54,041 bases of DNA from Limnohabitans sp. Rim8 (GTDB taxonomy: Bacteria; Pseudomonadota; Gammaproteobacteria; Burkholderiales; Burkholderiaceae_C), in assembly GCA_945901045.1 (NCBI GenBank), contig CAMDKK010000023.1, forward strand, positions 1 to 54,041, read 5' to 3'. This document shows positions 1-7,837 of this stretch, piece after piece. The notes below the pieces were generated by a model, which was not told where the DNA came from, ran no database searches, and saw only the letters and a list, made by a program, of their open reading frames with translations. Each line of letters starts with the position of its first letter. Within the stretch, counting starts at the first letter, position 1. A program made the translations under genes and the position numbers.

Positions 1-1420
1 CTCTGACATGGCTCAAAGCCGCTCGAATATTGCCAATGAGCGCGATCAGCTTGTCCTTGGCCGCATGCATGGGTGTCAGGTACAGCGTCGTCTGCCCAGC
101 ATGCTTGACAGCGCGCCCCACACTGGCCAGCAATAACGCTCGGCTGGTGATGGCCTCCATGCGTGCACCCGGCTTGGCCGCCCTGCAATACCAGCTCCAC
201 CAGTTGTAGACCAGTGCGACAGCGCGCGCACTGGTCTGGCAACGCTCGATGTCCTGGGTCGTAAAGCCCCCCCATCCCCACTGGTTCTTCAGCTCATCAA
301 ACCCGTTCTCACAGTCGGCACGGTCACGATAGAGCTGACCAAAGGCGTCCAGCGCGTAGGCGCTGTTGGTCACCAGCACCGCATACTCCCAGGCCTGCAC
401 GTCCTTGTCCGGCATCAACAACTCGATCTGCTCACCTGGCTCATTTTTGGTTTTGCGACTCAGCGCCAAATCGGCCTTGACAGCGCGACGCAAGACAACA
501 ACCCGACGCGCCTTGTCCCAGCCCGAGAGTTTGAGGGTGTCCTCGACCGCGCTCCAGCCTTGGTCGCTGGGGCCGGGCGTGCTCCAGTCCTCACGCGCGA
601 ACTGGCGTGTCAATAGCTTCTTGACCCCCGCCGTCTGGCGCAGCTTGAACAGGTAGGGCTGGGCGCGCTCCTCCAGCTCAGCGATGAAGGGCTCGTTGCC
701 GAAGCCGCAGTCCCCTCGGACCAAGGCCGGGCGCTGCTCGGGCGTGAGTTTGTCCAGCACGCCCATCAGGCCCGGGCGCGCCTTGGCCGCGCTGTGCTCT
801 TTGCCGGGCGAGACCACAACGTCCAGCACCAAGCGCAAATTGCCAACCCAGTACGTGTGCAGCGCGTGGCTGGGGCGCCCGGGTTTGTGAGGGTTGTAGC
901 TGACCTCAGCGCCGCTTTGCTTGCCATACAGCGGTTTGATGGTGGTGTCGATGTCCAGTATCCACGGGCTGCTCAATGCCGCTTGCACGCTGCCCATGAG
1001 TTGGGGTGCAAGCCAGGCTTGGCTTTGCTGTGCGCTCATGCGCGAGAGCGCGCGGCGCAGCGCGTCTTCACTGATGATCTTGTTCATCCCCAGAATCTGC
1101 GCACTCACCGCGTCGCCACGCAGCCCAGTAATGTGGGCGTAGCGCTTGTGGCCTGCCAGTATCGCCAGCAGCCATGTGCCCAGAACATCGCGTTTGCTCG
1201 GTGCGTTGGGGCTGCTGTAGCTCAAAGGGCAGCTATCGACCCAAGAGCTGTACACGTCTGTGGTGGCCAAGAACTCGGCGAAAAAGGTCAACTGTGCGTT
1301 CGGTGTGGCACTGGCACCGTGGTCCCACTGCACGTGCATTCGACCGCCTGGCGTGTCCACCACCATGGCCTCCAATGCCTGCGATTTAGCCGCCAGTTCA
1401 CGCCTTTTTGCTTCACCCAT
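1..1420 (-). CDS. IS1380-family DDE transposase (partial, runs off the left edge)
   Basis: The reverse strand is open from an ATG at 1420 to base 1, about 473 codons with no stop, so the C-terminus lies outside the window. It reads as a cut-and-paste DDE transposase of the IS4-like superfamily, group IS1380. The first acidic residue lies in LDIDTT (about residue 158), the second in VRGDCGFGNE (about 237), and the glutamate in the signature YRDRADCENGFDELK (about 371), which is the Y-R-E-type motif of these enzymes. No frameshift or internal stop is seen, so it may be active. It reads away from the serine hydrolase gene at 1569. Family assignment rests on the motif pattern only, and the named IS cannot be given from sequence alone. 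Confidence 0.88.
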   Translation of the reverse strand, partial: MGEAKRRELAAKSQALEAMVVDTPGGRMHVQWDHGASATPNAQLTFFAEFLATTDVYSSWVDSCPLSYSSPNAPSKRDVLGTWLLAILAGHKRYAHITGLRGDAVSAQILGMNKIISEDALRRALSRMSAQQSQAWLAPQLMGSVQAALSSPWILDIDTTIKPLYGKQSGAEVSYNPHKPGRPSHALHTYWVGNLRLVLDVVVSPGKEHSAAKARPGLMGVLDKLTPEQRPALVRGDCGFGNEPFIAELEERAQPYLFKLRQTAGVKKLLTRQFAREDWSTPGPSDQGWSAVEDTLKLSGWDKARRVVVLRRAVKADLALSRKTKNEPGEQIELLMPDKDVQAWEYAVLVTNSAYALDAFGQLYRDRADCENGFDELKNQWGWGGFTTQDIERCQTSARAVALVYNWWSWYCRAAKPGARMEAITSRALLLASVGRAVKHAGQTTLYLTPMHAAKDKLIALIGNIRAALSHVR

Positions 1421-1503
1421 TTGGTGACCTCTGTAAATCCGTTGAAACCGGCTTGAAGTCTAGCTTGCGGGCGAGTTAGATCCTGTCAACTGCCGGAAAT
1501 AGG
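1421..1503. mobile_element. Probable outer end of the IS1380-family element
   Basis: Read on the minus strand, the DNA upstream of the transposase begins CCTATTTCCGGCAGTTGACA. IS1380-family ends commonly begin with CCT, so the element boundary is placed near base 1503. GATCCT at 1479-1484 and AGGATC at 1501-1506 form an imperfectly spaced inverted pair. TTGACA (minus strand, 1484-1489) could be the -35 of the transposase promoter. The matching terminal repeat is outside the window, so the boundary is inferred. Confidence 0.4.
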
Positions 1504-1568
1504 ATCAAGTCGTTGCGTACTGGCCCGCGTCGCGATCCCGTATGGTCAAATGCGCGCAGGAGACGCAA

Positions 1569-2903
1569 ATGCAGTTGAAAAAAAATGTTGGTTTAGGTGT
1601 AGCGGTTCTGTTGGCAGGATGGCTGGGCCTGTGGAGTAGTTGTGCCGCCGAGCCAGACGAAGAGTTGCTCGGCAAATCGGCCGGTTACCCCCTCGGTGCG
1701 CGTTGGTCGGCCATGGCCAACCGGGTGGGTTCTTGGTCAGCACTGGACAAAGCTCCCGGTGTCATGGGTCAATTTGTCCAACGAGGCGATACGGTGAGTC
1801 CACTGCCCAAGGCCGTGAATCCGCCGGACATCAAATACCGCTTTCGCAACCTCGCTTACTCGGTTGACGATTACCTTGAGCGGCGCCGGATCACGGGATT
1901 GCTGATTCTCAAAGATGGCGAAATCGTGACCGAGCGTTACCGCTATGGTCGCTCTGAAGAGGCGCGGTTCTTGTCGTTTTCGATGGCCAAAAGCGTCACC
2001 TCCCTGTTGATCGGTGTGGCTTTAGAAAAGGGCTTGATTGCATCTTTAGATGACCCTGCAGGCCAATACGCGAAAGACCTGGTGGGCATTGCCTATAGCG
2101 CCACGTCGATTCGCCATTTGTTGCGCATGAGCTCGGGTATCACGTTCACTGAGCGCTATGACGGACAGGACGATGTGTCCAAGTTATCTTACAGTTTTGC
2201 CACGGGCAGTCCTTCGGTCCTCAATGTGTTGCGCACCTTTTCTGACCGGCACAGCCCATCGGGTGAGAAGTTCGTGTACGCCAGCGCCGAGACCGAAGTT
2301 CTTGGCCGTGTGTTGACCGGCGCTACGGGGCGCAGCTTGGCCGATTTGACAACAGAGTGGCTGTGGAAGCCCTTGGGCGCGGAATCTGATGCCTTTTGGT
2401 GCCATGGGCGCGATCGCCAAGCGGGCGCTTATTTTTGCTTTAACGCGACTTTGCGCGACTGGGGCCGTTTGGGACTGTTGATGGCCAACGACGGCAAAGT
2501 GGGGGATCGGCAAATCATCTCCGCCGAATACCTGCGTGAAGCGACCGACATTGCCCGGCAACCCACTGCCTTTGCGCCTTACAAGGCCACGCCGTATTTC
2601 GGCTATGGCTACCAGTTTTGGTTGCATCCTTTGAAAGAGCGCAGTTTTGCTTTTCAAGGGGTACACGGTCAGGCGGTCTTTGTGCAACCTGCGACCGGCA
2701 TCGTCATGGTGCAAACGGCGGTGTATGCCCAGGCCAGTGGGGCGCAAGACCCAGAGCCCTATGCCGAACGAACAGCCTTGTGGATGGGAGTTTTGCAGTC
2801 TTTGGGTGGACGCACCGAGCGGTATCGAGCCGGTTACTCAAGGCCCTCTACGGGCGCCCTTGTTTTGGGCTTGAAGCTGCAAAAGGCCGACACCCCGCAC
2901 TGA
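1569..2903 (+). CDS. Serine hydrolase of the class C beta-lactamase / NylB esterase fold
   Basis: A penicillin-binding-protein-fold hydrolase of 444 residues. An N-terminal hydrophobic segment ending near CAAEP suggests export to the periplasm. The catalytic S-x-x-K is SMAK (Ser138, Lys141 counted from this start) and the second motif is YAS (Tyr237), the arrangement of 6-aminohexanoate-dimer hydrolase NylB and EstB-type esterases. HGQ near the C-terminus sits where the K/H-T-G motif is expected. The ATG at 1569 is preferred over the in-frame ATG at 1542 because AGGAGA lies at 1558-1563 and because it leaves a typical signal peptide. The 3' end overlaps the convergent nth gene by 70 bases. 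The natural substrate is unknown. An antibiotic-resistance role is not indicated by anything seen here. Confidence 0.85.
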   Translation: MQLKKNVGLGVAVLLAGWLGLWSSCAAEPDEELLGKSAGYPLGARWSAMANRVGSWSALDKAPGVMGQFVQRGDTVSPLPKAVNPPDIKYRFRNLAYSVDDYLERRRITGLLILKDGEIVTERYRYGRSEEARFLSFSMAKSVTSLLIGVALEKGLIASLDDPAGQYAKDLVGIAYSATSIRHLLRMSSGITFTERYDGQDDVSKLSYSFATGSPSVLNVLRTFSDRHSPSGEKFVYASAETEVLGRVLTGATGRSLADLTTEWLWKPLGAESDAFWCHGRDRQAGAYFCFNATLRDWGRLGLLMANDGKVGDRQIISAEYLREATDIARQPTAFAPYKATPYFGYGYQFWLHPLKERSFAFQGVHGQAVFVQPATGIVMVQTAVYAQASGAQDPEPYAERTALWMGVLQSLGGRTERYRAGYSRPSTGALVLGLKLQKADTPH

Positions 2904-3487
2904 TAGCACAGTGGCTTACGCGCTTGGCAGACGTAGCGCCCGTGCAAAATCAACCAGTTATGTGCGTGAACCAGGTAGTGGGCAGGAATGCGTTTAAGCA
3001 GTTTCATTTCCACTGCCAAAGGCGTCTTGCCCGGCGCCAGTCCAGTGCGGTTACCCAACCGAAAAATGTGTGTATCTACCGCCATCGTCGGCTCACCAAA
3101 TGCCACGTTGAGCACCACATTGGCCGTTTTGCGGCCCACGCCGGGCAGGGCTTCAAGTGCTTCGCGGGTTCTGGGGACTTTGCCGCCATGCTGCTCGACC
3201 AAGGTGCTGCAGGTGGCGATCAAGTGACGTGCCTTGCTTCGGTAAAGGCCGATGGTCTTGATGTAGCCCTCCAGCCCCTCCAGGCCAAGGGCCAGCATTT
3301 TTTTCGGCGTACGCGCGACCGGAAAAAGCAGGCGTGTGGCCTTGTTCACGCCCACATCGGTGGACTGTGCAGACAGCAGCACCGCAGCCAGCAATTCGAA
3401 CTCGCTGCTGTATTCGAGCTCCGTCACGGGCGTGGGATTGGCCGCTTGCAGGGTGGCAAAAAAGGATTCAATTTGAGCGGGTTTCAT
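2834..3487 (-). CDS. nth: Endonuclease III
   Basis: DNA glycosylase/AP lyase of base-excision repair that removes oxidised pyrimidines. The protein is 217 residues, the usual length. The helix-hairpin-helix LPGVGRKTANVV carries the catalytic lysine, VDTHIFRLGNR the catalytic aspartate, and the C-terminal iron-sulfur loop shows C-x6-C-x2-C-x5-C (CQARKPLCYQCGVSAFC). The start at 3487 (MKPAQIESFF) matches the family's N-terminus. A longer TTG-initiated frame to 3520 exists but adds no conserved sequence. It converges on, and overlaps, the serine hydrolase gene. The start lies 53 bases from the divergent aminotransferase, so both promoters must sit in that short gap. Confidence 0.96.
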   Translation of the reverse strand: MKPAQIESFFATLQAANPTPVTELEYSSEFELLAAVLLSAQSTDVGVNKATRLLFPVARTPKKMLALGLEGLEGYIKTIGLYRSKARHLIATCSTLVEQHGGKVPRTREALEALPGVGRKTANVVLNVAFGEPTMAVDTHIFRLGNRTGLAPGKTPLAVEMKLLKRIPAHYLVHAHNWLILHGRYVCQARKPLCYQCGVSAFCSFKPKTRAPVEGLE

Positions 3488-3540
3488 GTCACATTTGGAA
3501 GTTGGCAAAATGGCGGTCAAGACAATCAGAAAGATACACC

Positions 3541-4749
3541 ATGTCCAACACGCCCTCCCTGCATTTTGCTGACCGCCTGAACAACGTTGAAACCTCTGCC
3601 ATCCGTGAGCTCTTTAAGCTCCTGGGCAAGCCCGGCATCATCAGTTTTGCCGGTGGCTTTCCTGACAGCGCCATGTTTGACGTAGTAGGCATCCGTGAAG
3701 CCAGCAATGCAGCTCTGACGCAAGACCCCGGTGCAGCCTTGCAATACGGCGCCACCGAAGGCTTTGGCCCCTTGCGCGAACAACTGGCCCAGTTCATGGC
3801 GGAAAAGGGCGCCAAAGATGTTGCCGCCGAACATTTGATTGTGACCACCGGGAGCCAGCAAGCCCTGGATTTGATTGGCAAGACCATGATCAGTCCCGGC
3901 GACAAAGTGATCGTCGAAGGACCGACCTTTCTGGCCACCATCCAGTGCTTTCGTTTGTACGGGGCCGAGCTGATCAGCGCCCCAGTCGACGGCCATGGCG
4001 TCAAAACCGACGAGCTGGAAAAACTGATCGCAGAGCACAAACCCAAGTTTGTCTACCTGATCCCCACCTTTGGCAACCCCAGCGGGGCTTTGCTGAATGC
4101 CGAGCGCCGACTGGAGGTGCTGCAGATGGCCGTCAAGCACCAGACTTTGATTGTCGAAGACGACCCTTATGGCGACTTGTACTTCGGCGAGCCCCCACCC
4201 CCCAGCTTGCTGGCTTTGAGCGCATCGGTTCCCGGCAGCCGCGAGTTGCTGGTGCATTGCGGCTCTTTGTCCAAGGTGCTCTCACCTGGCCTGCGTGTGG
4301 GCTGGATGGTGGCACCCGAAGCCTTACTGTCTCGCGCCACGATGTGCAAACAGTTCAGCGACGCGCACACCAGCACCTTTGCCCAAGCCACTGCGGCGCA
4401 TTACCTCAAGGCGGGTCGCATGCCCGCCACGCTGGACAATGTGCGCAGTGTCTACGTCAAGCGGGCCCACACCATGGGCGAGGCCTTGCGCAAACAACTG
4501 GGTGATGCCGTCGAGTTTGTGCAACCTGAAGGCGGGCTCTTTGTGTGGGCACGCCTGACGGGGGCTGGCGGCAAGGTGGCCGATGGCAATGTATTTGCCA
4601 AACGCGCCATCGACAATGGGGTGGCCTTTGTGCCCGGTGCGCCGTTCTTTTGTGCCAACCCCGATCACGCCACTTTCCGCCTGAGCTTTGCCACCGCCGC
4701 AGAGGACAAAATTCTTGATGGCATCGCCCGTTTGGCCAAAGCCTTGTGA
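3541..4749 (+). CDS. PLP-dependent class I/II aminotransferase (LysN/2-aminoadipate-aminotransferase-like)
   Basis: Fold-type I aminotransferase of 402 residues. The N-terminal IISFAGGFPDSAMFD and the GATEGFGPLREQ segment are typical of the LysN/alpha-aminoadipate and multi-substrate branch. The PLP lysine is Lys245 in SLSKVLSPGLRVGWM. TFGNPSG and VEDDPYGDLYF form the cofactor pocket. There is no fused GntR/MocR DNA-binding domain, so this is an enzyme rather than a MocR regulator. The exact amino donor cannot be read from sequence. The gene is followed by a REP-like hairpin pair rather than a clear terminator. Confidence 0.88.
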   Translation: MSNTPSLHFADRLNNVETSAIRELFKLLGKPGIISFAGGFPDSAMFDVVGIREASNAALTQDPGAALQYGATEGFGPLREQLAQFMAEKGAKDVAAEHLIVTTGSQQALDLIGKTMISPGDKVIVEGPTFLATIQCFRLYGAELISAPVDGHGVKTDELEKLIAEHKPKFVYLIPTFGNPSGALLNAERRLEVLQMAVKHQTLIVEDDPYGDLYFGEPPPPSLLALSASVPGSRELLVHCGSLSKVLSPGLRVGWMVAPEALLSRATMCKQFSDAHTSTFAQATAAHYLKAGRMPATLDNVRSVYVKRAHTMGEALRKQLGDAVEFVQPEGGLFVWARLTGAGGKVADGNVFAKRAIDNGVAFVPGAPFFCANPDHATFRLSFATAAEDKILDGIARLAKAL

Positions 4750-4756
4750 TCTCCTT

Positions 4757-4820
4757 GTAGGAGCGAGCCTGCTCGCGATGGACTTTTGTCTACCTACAAA
4801 TCGCCTGCAGGCAGGCTTAC
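4757..4820. repeat. REP-like hairpin pair (BIME-type), cluster 1
   Basis: Two inverted REP-like units fill the gap between the aminotransferase and the next gene. Unit 1 (4757-4779) begins GTAGGAG and contains the stem GCGAGC-CT-GCTCGC (4763-4776). Unit 2 (4794-4820) is inverted, ends with the complement of GTAG (CTAC), and holds GCCTGC-AG-GCAGGC (4803-4816). The GTAG foot and palindromic stem resemble the abundant Pseudomonas REP family recognised by RAYT (REP-associated tyrosine) transposases. Confidence 0.75.
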
Positions 4821-4833
4821 AAAACAACACCTC

Positions 4834-5631
4834 ATGAACGAAGAACGCTGCATCACCGTCGAAGGTACTGAAGTCTGGCTACAAGGCCAGGGCAATGAGG
4901 TCATTCTCATGCTGCACGGCTGGCCAGATACCCGGGCCTTGTGGGAAGGGACCGTGGCCGCCTTGCAGGACCGCGCCACCTGCGCCCGCCTGACCCTACC
5001 CGGCTTTGAGACGGGCCCTGCGGCGACCCGCTTGGATGACATGTGCTTGCTGCTGCGCCAGATCGTGGACCGCATAAGCCCCAACCAAGCGGTGACTTTG
5101 ATGCTGCACGACTGGGGTTGCCTCTTTGGTTACGAATTTGCCCTGCGCCATCCCGAACGCGTGACCCGCGTGGTCGCTGTGGACGTGGGTGACCACAACT
5201 CAGCCGCCTTGCAACGCAGCTGGGGTGCAACAGAAAAACTGTCCGTCATGGGCTACCAGGTCTGGTTGGCCCTGGCATGGAAGCTGGGTGGCCCCCTGGG
5301 CACCCGGATGACACGCGCCATGGCACGTTGGTTGCGCTGCCCGACCGACCCGTCCAGCATCACCTGCAAGATGAACTACCCCTATGCCATGCAGTGGTTC
5401 GGTGCGGCAGGGGGTTTCAAGGGGGCGCTGCCAGTCAACTTGCCGATGCCCTTGCTGTTTGTCTATGGCGAGCGCAAACCTTTCATGTTTCACTCGGTCC
5501 GGTGGTTGGAGGCTGTGGCCGCAAAGACTGGGAGCGCGGTGCAAGGCTTGCCCTGCGGGCATTGGGTCATGATCTCCAGGCCCGAAGCCTTCCAGGTCCA
5601 TGTCCGCAGTTGGCTATGGGGTGAACCATGA
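4834..5631 (+). CDS. Alpha/beta hydrolase with an aspartate nucleophile (epoxide hydrolase / haloalkane dehalogenase-like)
   Basis: Cytosolic alpha/beta-hydrolase of 265 residues. LHGWPD (His28-Gly-Trp) is the oxyanion-hole motif. The nucleophile elbow is LHDWGC with Asp93 in place of serine, the arrangement of epoxide hydrolases and haloalkane dehalogenases, which form an alkyl-enzyme ester. The candidate base is His243 in PCGHWVM. The ATG at 4834 is chosen because the longer frame from TTG 4786 reads back into the REP hairpin. The downstream DUF3820 frame overlaps or abuts its end. The substrate is unknown. Confidence 0.8.
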   Translation: MNEERCITVEGTEVWLQGQGNEVILMLHGWPDTRALWEGTVAALQDRATCARLTLPGFETGPAATRLDDMCLLLRQIVDRISPNQAVTLMLHDWGCLFGYEFALRHPERVTRVVAVDVGDHNSAALQRSWGATEKLSVMGYQVWLALAWKLGGPLGTRMTRAMARWLRCPTDPSSITCKMNYPYAMQWFGAAGGFKGALPVNLPMPLLFVYGERKPFMFHSVRWLEAVAAKTGSAVQGLPCGHWVMISRPEAFQVHVRSWLWGEP

Positions 5632-5641
5632 GGATTTCACT

Positions 5642-5851
5642 GTGAAGCCTGAAGACCTGCTGAAACTGGTGACGATGCCGATGCCCTTTGGCAAACACAA
5701 AGGCGTGCTGATTGCCGATCTGCCCGGCAATTACCTGAACTGGTTTGCGCGAGAAGGTTTCCCCAAAGGGGAGGTGGGCAGGCTGTTGCTGTTGATGCAA
5801 GAGATCGATCACAACGGACTCAGCGACTTGCTCAAGCCCCTGCGCCGTTGA
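5642..5851 (+). CDS. DUF3820 family small protein
   Basis: A 69-residue protein with the DUF3820 core: PMPFGKHKG near the N-terminus, then IADLPGNYLNWFAREGFPKG, then a leucine-rich helix and a C-terminal LKPLRR. The GTG at 5642 is chosen because GAGGA lies 8-12 bases upstream and because it places about a dozen residues before PMPFGK, as in relatives. An in-frame ATG at 5600 and GTG at 5621 are alternatives that would overlap the hydrolase gene. The two genes are probably co-transcribed. The family has no firmly established function. A REP cluster follows directly. Confidence 0.78.
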   Translation: MKPEDLLKLVTMPMPFGKHKGVLIADLPGNYLNWFAREGFPKGEVGRLLLLMQEIDHNGLSDLLKPLRR

Positions 5852-5857
5852 TTTTTT

Positions 5858-5965
5858 GTAGGCGCTTGCCTGCAAGCGATTTCTGGGTCTGCCTGACCTG
5901 ATCGCCAGCTGGCTTGCTCCTACATGGTGTGTCTTCTTGTGGGAGATGCTTGCCTGCAAGCGATG
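5858..5965. repeat. REP-like hairpin cluster 2 (three units)
   Basis: Three related hairpins lie between the DUF3820 gene and the convergent serB. The first unit has GTAGG followed by CGCTTGC-CT-GCAAGCG (5863-5878). The second is inverted, with GCCAGCTGGC (5904-5913) followed by CTCCTAC. The third has GTGGGAG followed by GCTTGC-CT-GCAAGC (5948-5961). With cluster 1 they bracket the hydrolase/DUF3820 pair. They may also act as transcription-end or mRNA-stabilising structures for the convergent genes. Confidence 0.75.
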
Positions 5966-5968
5966 AGA

Positions 5969-6694
5969 TCAGGGTTTGACGACTTCCAGCAACCTGTCCA
6001 GACCGCCTTCGTTGATGGCGACCATGGCCTGCTCGCGCACCTTGGGCTTGGCGTGGTAGGCCACCGACAAACCAGCTGCACCCATCATCGGCAAGTCATT
6101 GGCGCCGTCGCCCATGGCGATGCACTGCACGGGCTCAATGCCCAGCAGGCTGGCCACTTCCAGCACGGTGCGGCGTTTTTCTTCACCATCGCAAATGTCC
6201 CCCCAGCTTTGCATCACCAGGCCACCGGTCAGGGCGCCTGCGGCAACTTCCAATTGGTTGGACTTTGCAAAGTCAATGTTCAAGCGCGCTTTGACGCGGT
6301 TGGCAAAGAAGGTAAAGCCGCCAGACACCAACAGCACTTTCAGGCCCGCCTTTTGGCAAGCGGCGATCAACTCGGCCGCGCCGGGGTTGATTTGTAGACG
6401 CTCGGTGTAAACGCGTTCCATGTCGGACAATGTGACGCCTTGGAGCAGTGCCAGACGGCGGCGCAGGCTTTCGCGAAAGTCGGTGATCTCCCCGCGCATG
6501 GCCGCTTCGGTGATGGCGGCAACTTGGGCTTTGCGACCCACGGCATCGGCGATCTCGTCGATGCACTCGATGCTGATCAATGTGGAGTCCATGTCAAACG
6601 CAATGAGTTTGAAGTCGTTGAGCTTCAAAGGTGCGGTGAAGCCTTGGACCATGAGGCCAGGTGAATGTTCTATAGCGGTCATGACAATATGCAA
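5969..6694 (-). CDS. serB: Phosphoserine phosphatase
   Basis: HAD-superfamily phosphatase that performs the last step of serine biosynthesis (phosphoserine to serine). Motif I is FDMDSTLISIECIDEIAD with nucleophile Asp34 and acid/base Asp36. Motif II is VLLVSGGFTFFA, and motif III/IV is AMGDGANDLPMMGAAG. At 241 residues it is shorter than E. coli SerB and lacks most of the N-terminal extension, as in other Burkholderiales. MTAIEHS, four codons in, is an alternative start. It is divergent from the Bug receptor gene. Confidence 0.95.
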   Translation of the reverse strand: MHIVMTAIEHSPGLMVQGFTAPLKLNDFKLIAFDMDSTLISIECIDEIADAVGRKAQVAAITEAAMRGEITDFRESLRRRLALLQGVTLSDMERVYTERLQINPGAAELIAACQKAGLKVLLVSGGFTFFANRVKARLNIDFAKSNQLEVAAGALTGGLVMQSWGDICDGEEKRRTVLEVASLLGIEPVQCIAMGDGANDLPMMGAAGLSVAYHAKPKVREQAMVAINEGGLDRLLEVVKP

Positions 6695-6802
6695 ACAGGT
6701 GAAGGATGAAAGAATTCCCGCCCATTCAAGGCGCGCCTCTGTGACATGGGCTTGTAGTTTAGGCGATGCCAGGGTCTATGATGCTTAAAAAGGAGCCAAG
6801 CC
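6695..6802. promoter_or_regulatory. Divergent intergenic region serB / Bug receptor
   Basis: A 108-base gap between divergent starts. On the plus strand TTGTAG (near 6752) and TATGAT (near 6777) could form a weak, widely spaced promoter for the receptor gene. The ribosome-binding site AAAGGAG (about 6787-6793) is good. No operator could be recognised. Confidence 0.35.
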
Positions 6803-7810
6803 ATGAACCTCGCCGCGCTGACATTTCCCCTTACTCAAACCCTGTTGTCCAAACCTTGGCGCTTTACCCTAGGGGCCTTGGCTTTATGCACGGCTGCTGT
6901 GTCGCAGGCGCAGACCTTTCCCACCCAGCCGATCACGATGCTGATCCCTTACCCGCCGGGCGGCAGCGCCGACATGTTGGCGAGGCCCATGCTGGCCATG
7001 CTGCAAAAGGAGTTGGGTCAAACCTTGGTGCTGGACTACAAGGCCGGTGCTGGCGGCACCATAGCCACCGGCATGTTGGCACGCGCCAAACCCGATGGTT
7101 ACACCATTTTGATGGTGTTGGCCGCGCACGCCATCAACGCCAGCCTATACCCCAAATTGCCCTACGACGCCCGCAAAGACTTTGCGCCAGTGTCTATGTT
7201 GGCCACTTTGCCTTTGCTGTTGGCGGGGCCTTTGACGACGCCATTCAACACAGTGCCTGAACTCATCTCGTATGGACGGGCCAACCCCGACAAGCTCACG
7301 TTTGCCTCAGCGGGCAATGGCAACACCAGCCACTTGGCGGGTGAAATTTTCAAGACCGCCACGGGCGTCAAGATGCTGCACATCCCCTACAAGGGCAGCA
7401 GTCCTGCCGTGGTGGCCATGCTGGGGGGCGAGGTGTCGATGATGTTTGACAGCATTTCAACCTCTTTGGTGCAGGTTAAAGCCGGCAAACTCAAAGCGGT
7501 TGCGGTGACCGGCGACAAGCGCTCACCCCTGTTGCCCGATGTGCCCACCGTCAAAGAGTCCGGCGTGCCTTCGTTTGTGGTCAATGGCTGGTACGGTATC
7601 CTGGCCCCGGCGGGCACACCACCCGAGGTGGTGGCCAAGCTCAATCAAGCGCTGAACAAAACCGTGCGCGACCCCAAAGTGGCCGCGCAATTGACCGAGT
7701 ACGGCTACGACGTGGTCGGTACCACCCCCGAAGCCTTTGGCCGCCACATTGACGCCGAACTGGTGCGCTGGAAAGACGCGGTACAGGCGTCTGGGGCCAA
7801 GTTGGAGTGA
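6803..7810 (+). CDS. Bug/TctC-family tripartite tricarboxylate transporter substrate-binding protein
   Basis: Periplasmic solute receptor of 335 residues. A signal peptide (ALALCTAAVSQAQT, cleavage near residue 36) is followed by the family hallmark PITMLIPYPPGGSADMLAR and later LDYKAGAGGTIA, FASAGNGNTSHLAGE, MLHIPYKGSSPAV, and NGWYGILAPAGTP. These receptors are greatly expanded in Burkholderiales and bind carboxylates or related small acids. No TctA/TctB membrane genes lie nearby, so it is an orphan receptor whose ligand cannot be deduced. Confidence 0.93.
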   Translation: MNLAALTFPLTQTLLSKPWRFTLGALALCTAAVSQAQTFPTQPITMLIPYPPGGSADMLARPMLAMLQKELGQTLVLDYKAGAGGTIATGMLARAKPDGYTILMVLAAHAINASLYPKLPYDARKDFAPVSMLATLPLLLAGPLTTPFNTVPELISYGRANPDKLTFASAGNGNTSHLAGEIFKTATGVKMLHIPYKGSSPAVVAMLGGEVSMMFDSISTSLVQVKAGKLKAVAVTGDKRSPLLPDVPTVKESGVPSFVVNGWYGILAPAGTPPEVVAKLNQALNKTVRDPKVAAQLTEYGYDVVGTTPEAFGRHIDAELVRWKDAVQASGAKLE

Positions 7811-7837
7811 GGCCTTAGTGGCTTGCACGTTGTCTGT

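Noticed and set aside
1-2903. ISEcp1-like unit mobilising a beta-lactamase
   Set aside because: The transposase points away from the hydrolase, which lies at the transposase 5' end. ISEcp1-type capture involves the other end. The hydrolase is NylB-like with no sign of being a resistance gene.
2618-3580. Plus-strand open frame of 320 codons
   Set aside because: Antisense to nth and overlapping the serine hydrolase end, with no recognisable domain.
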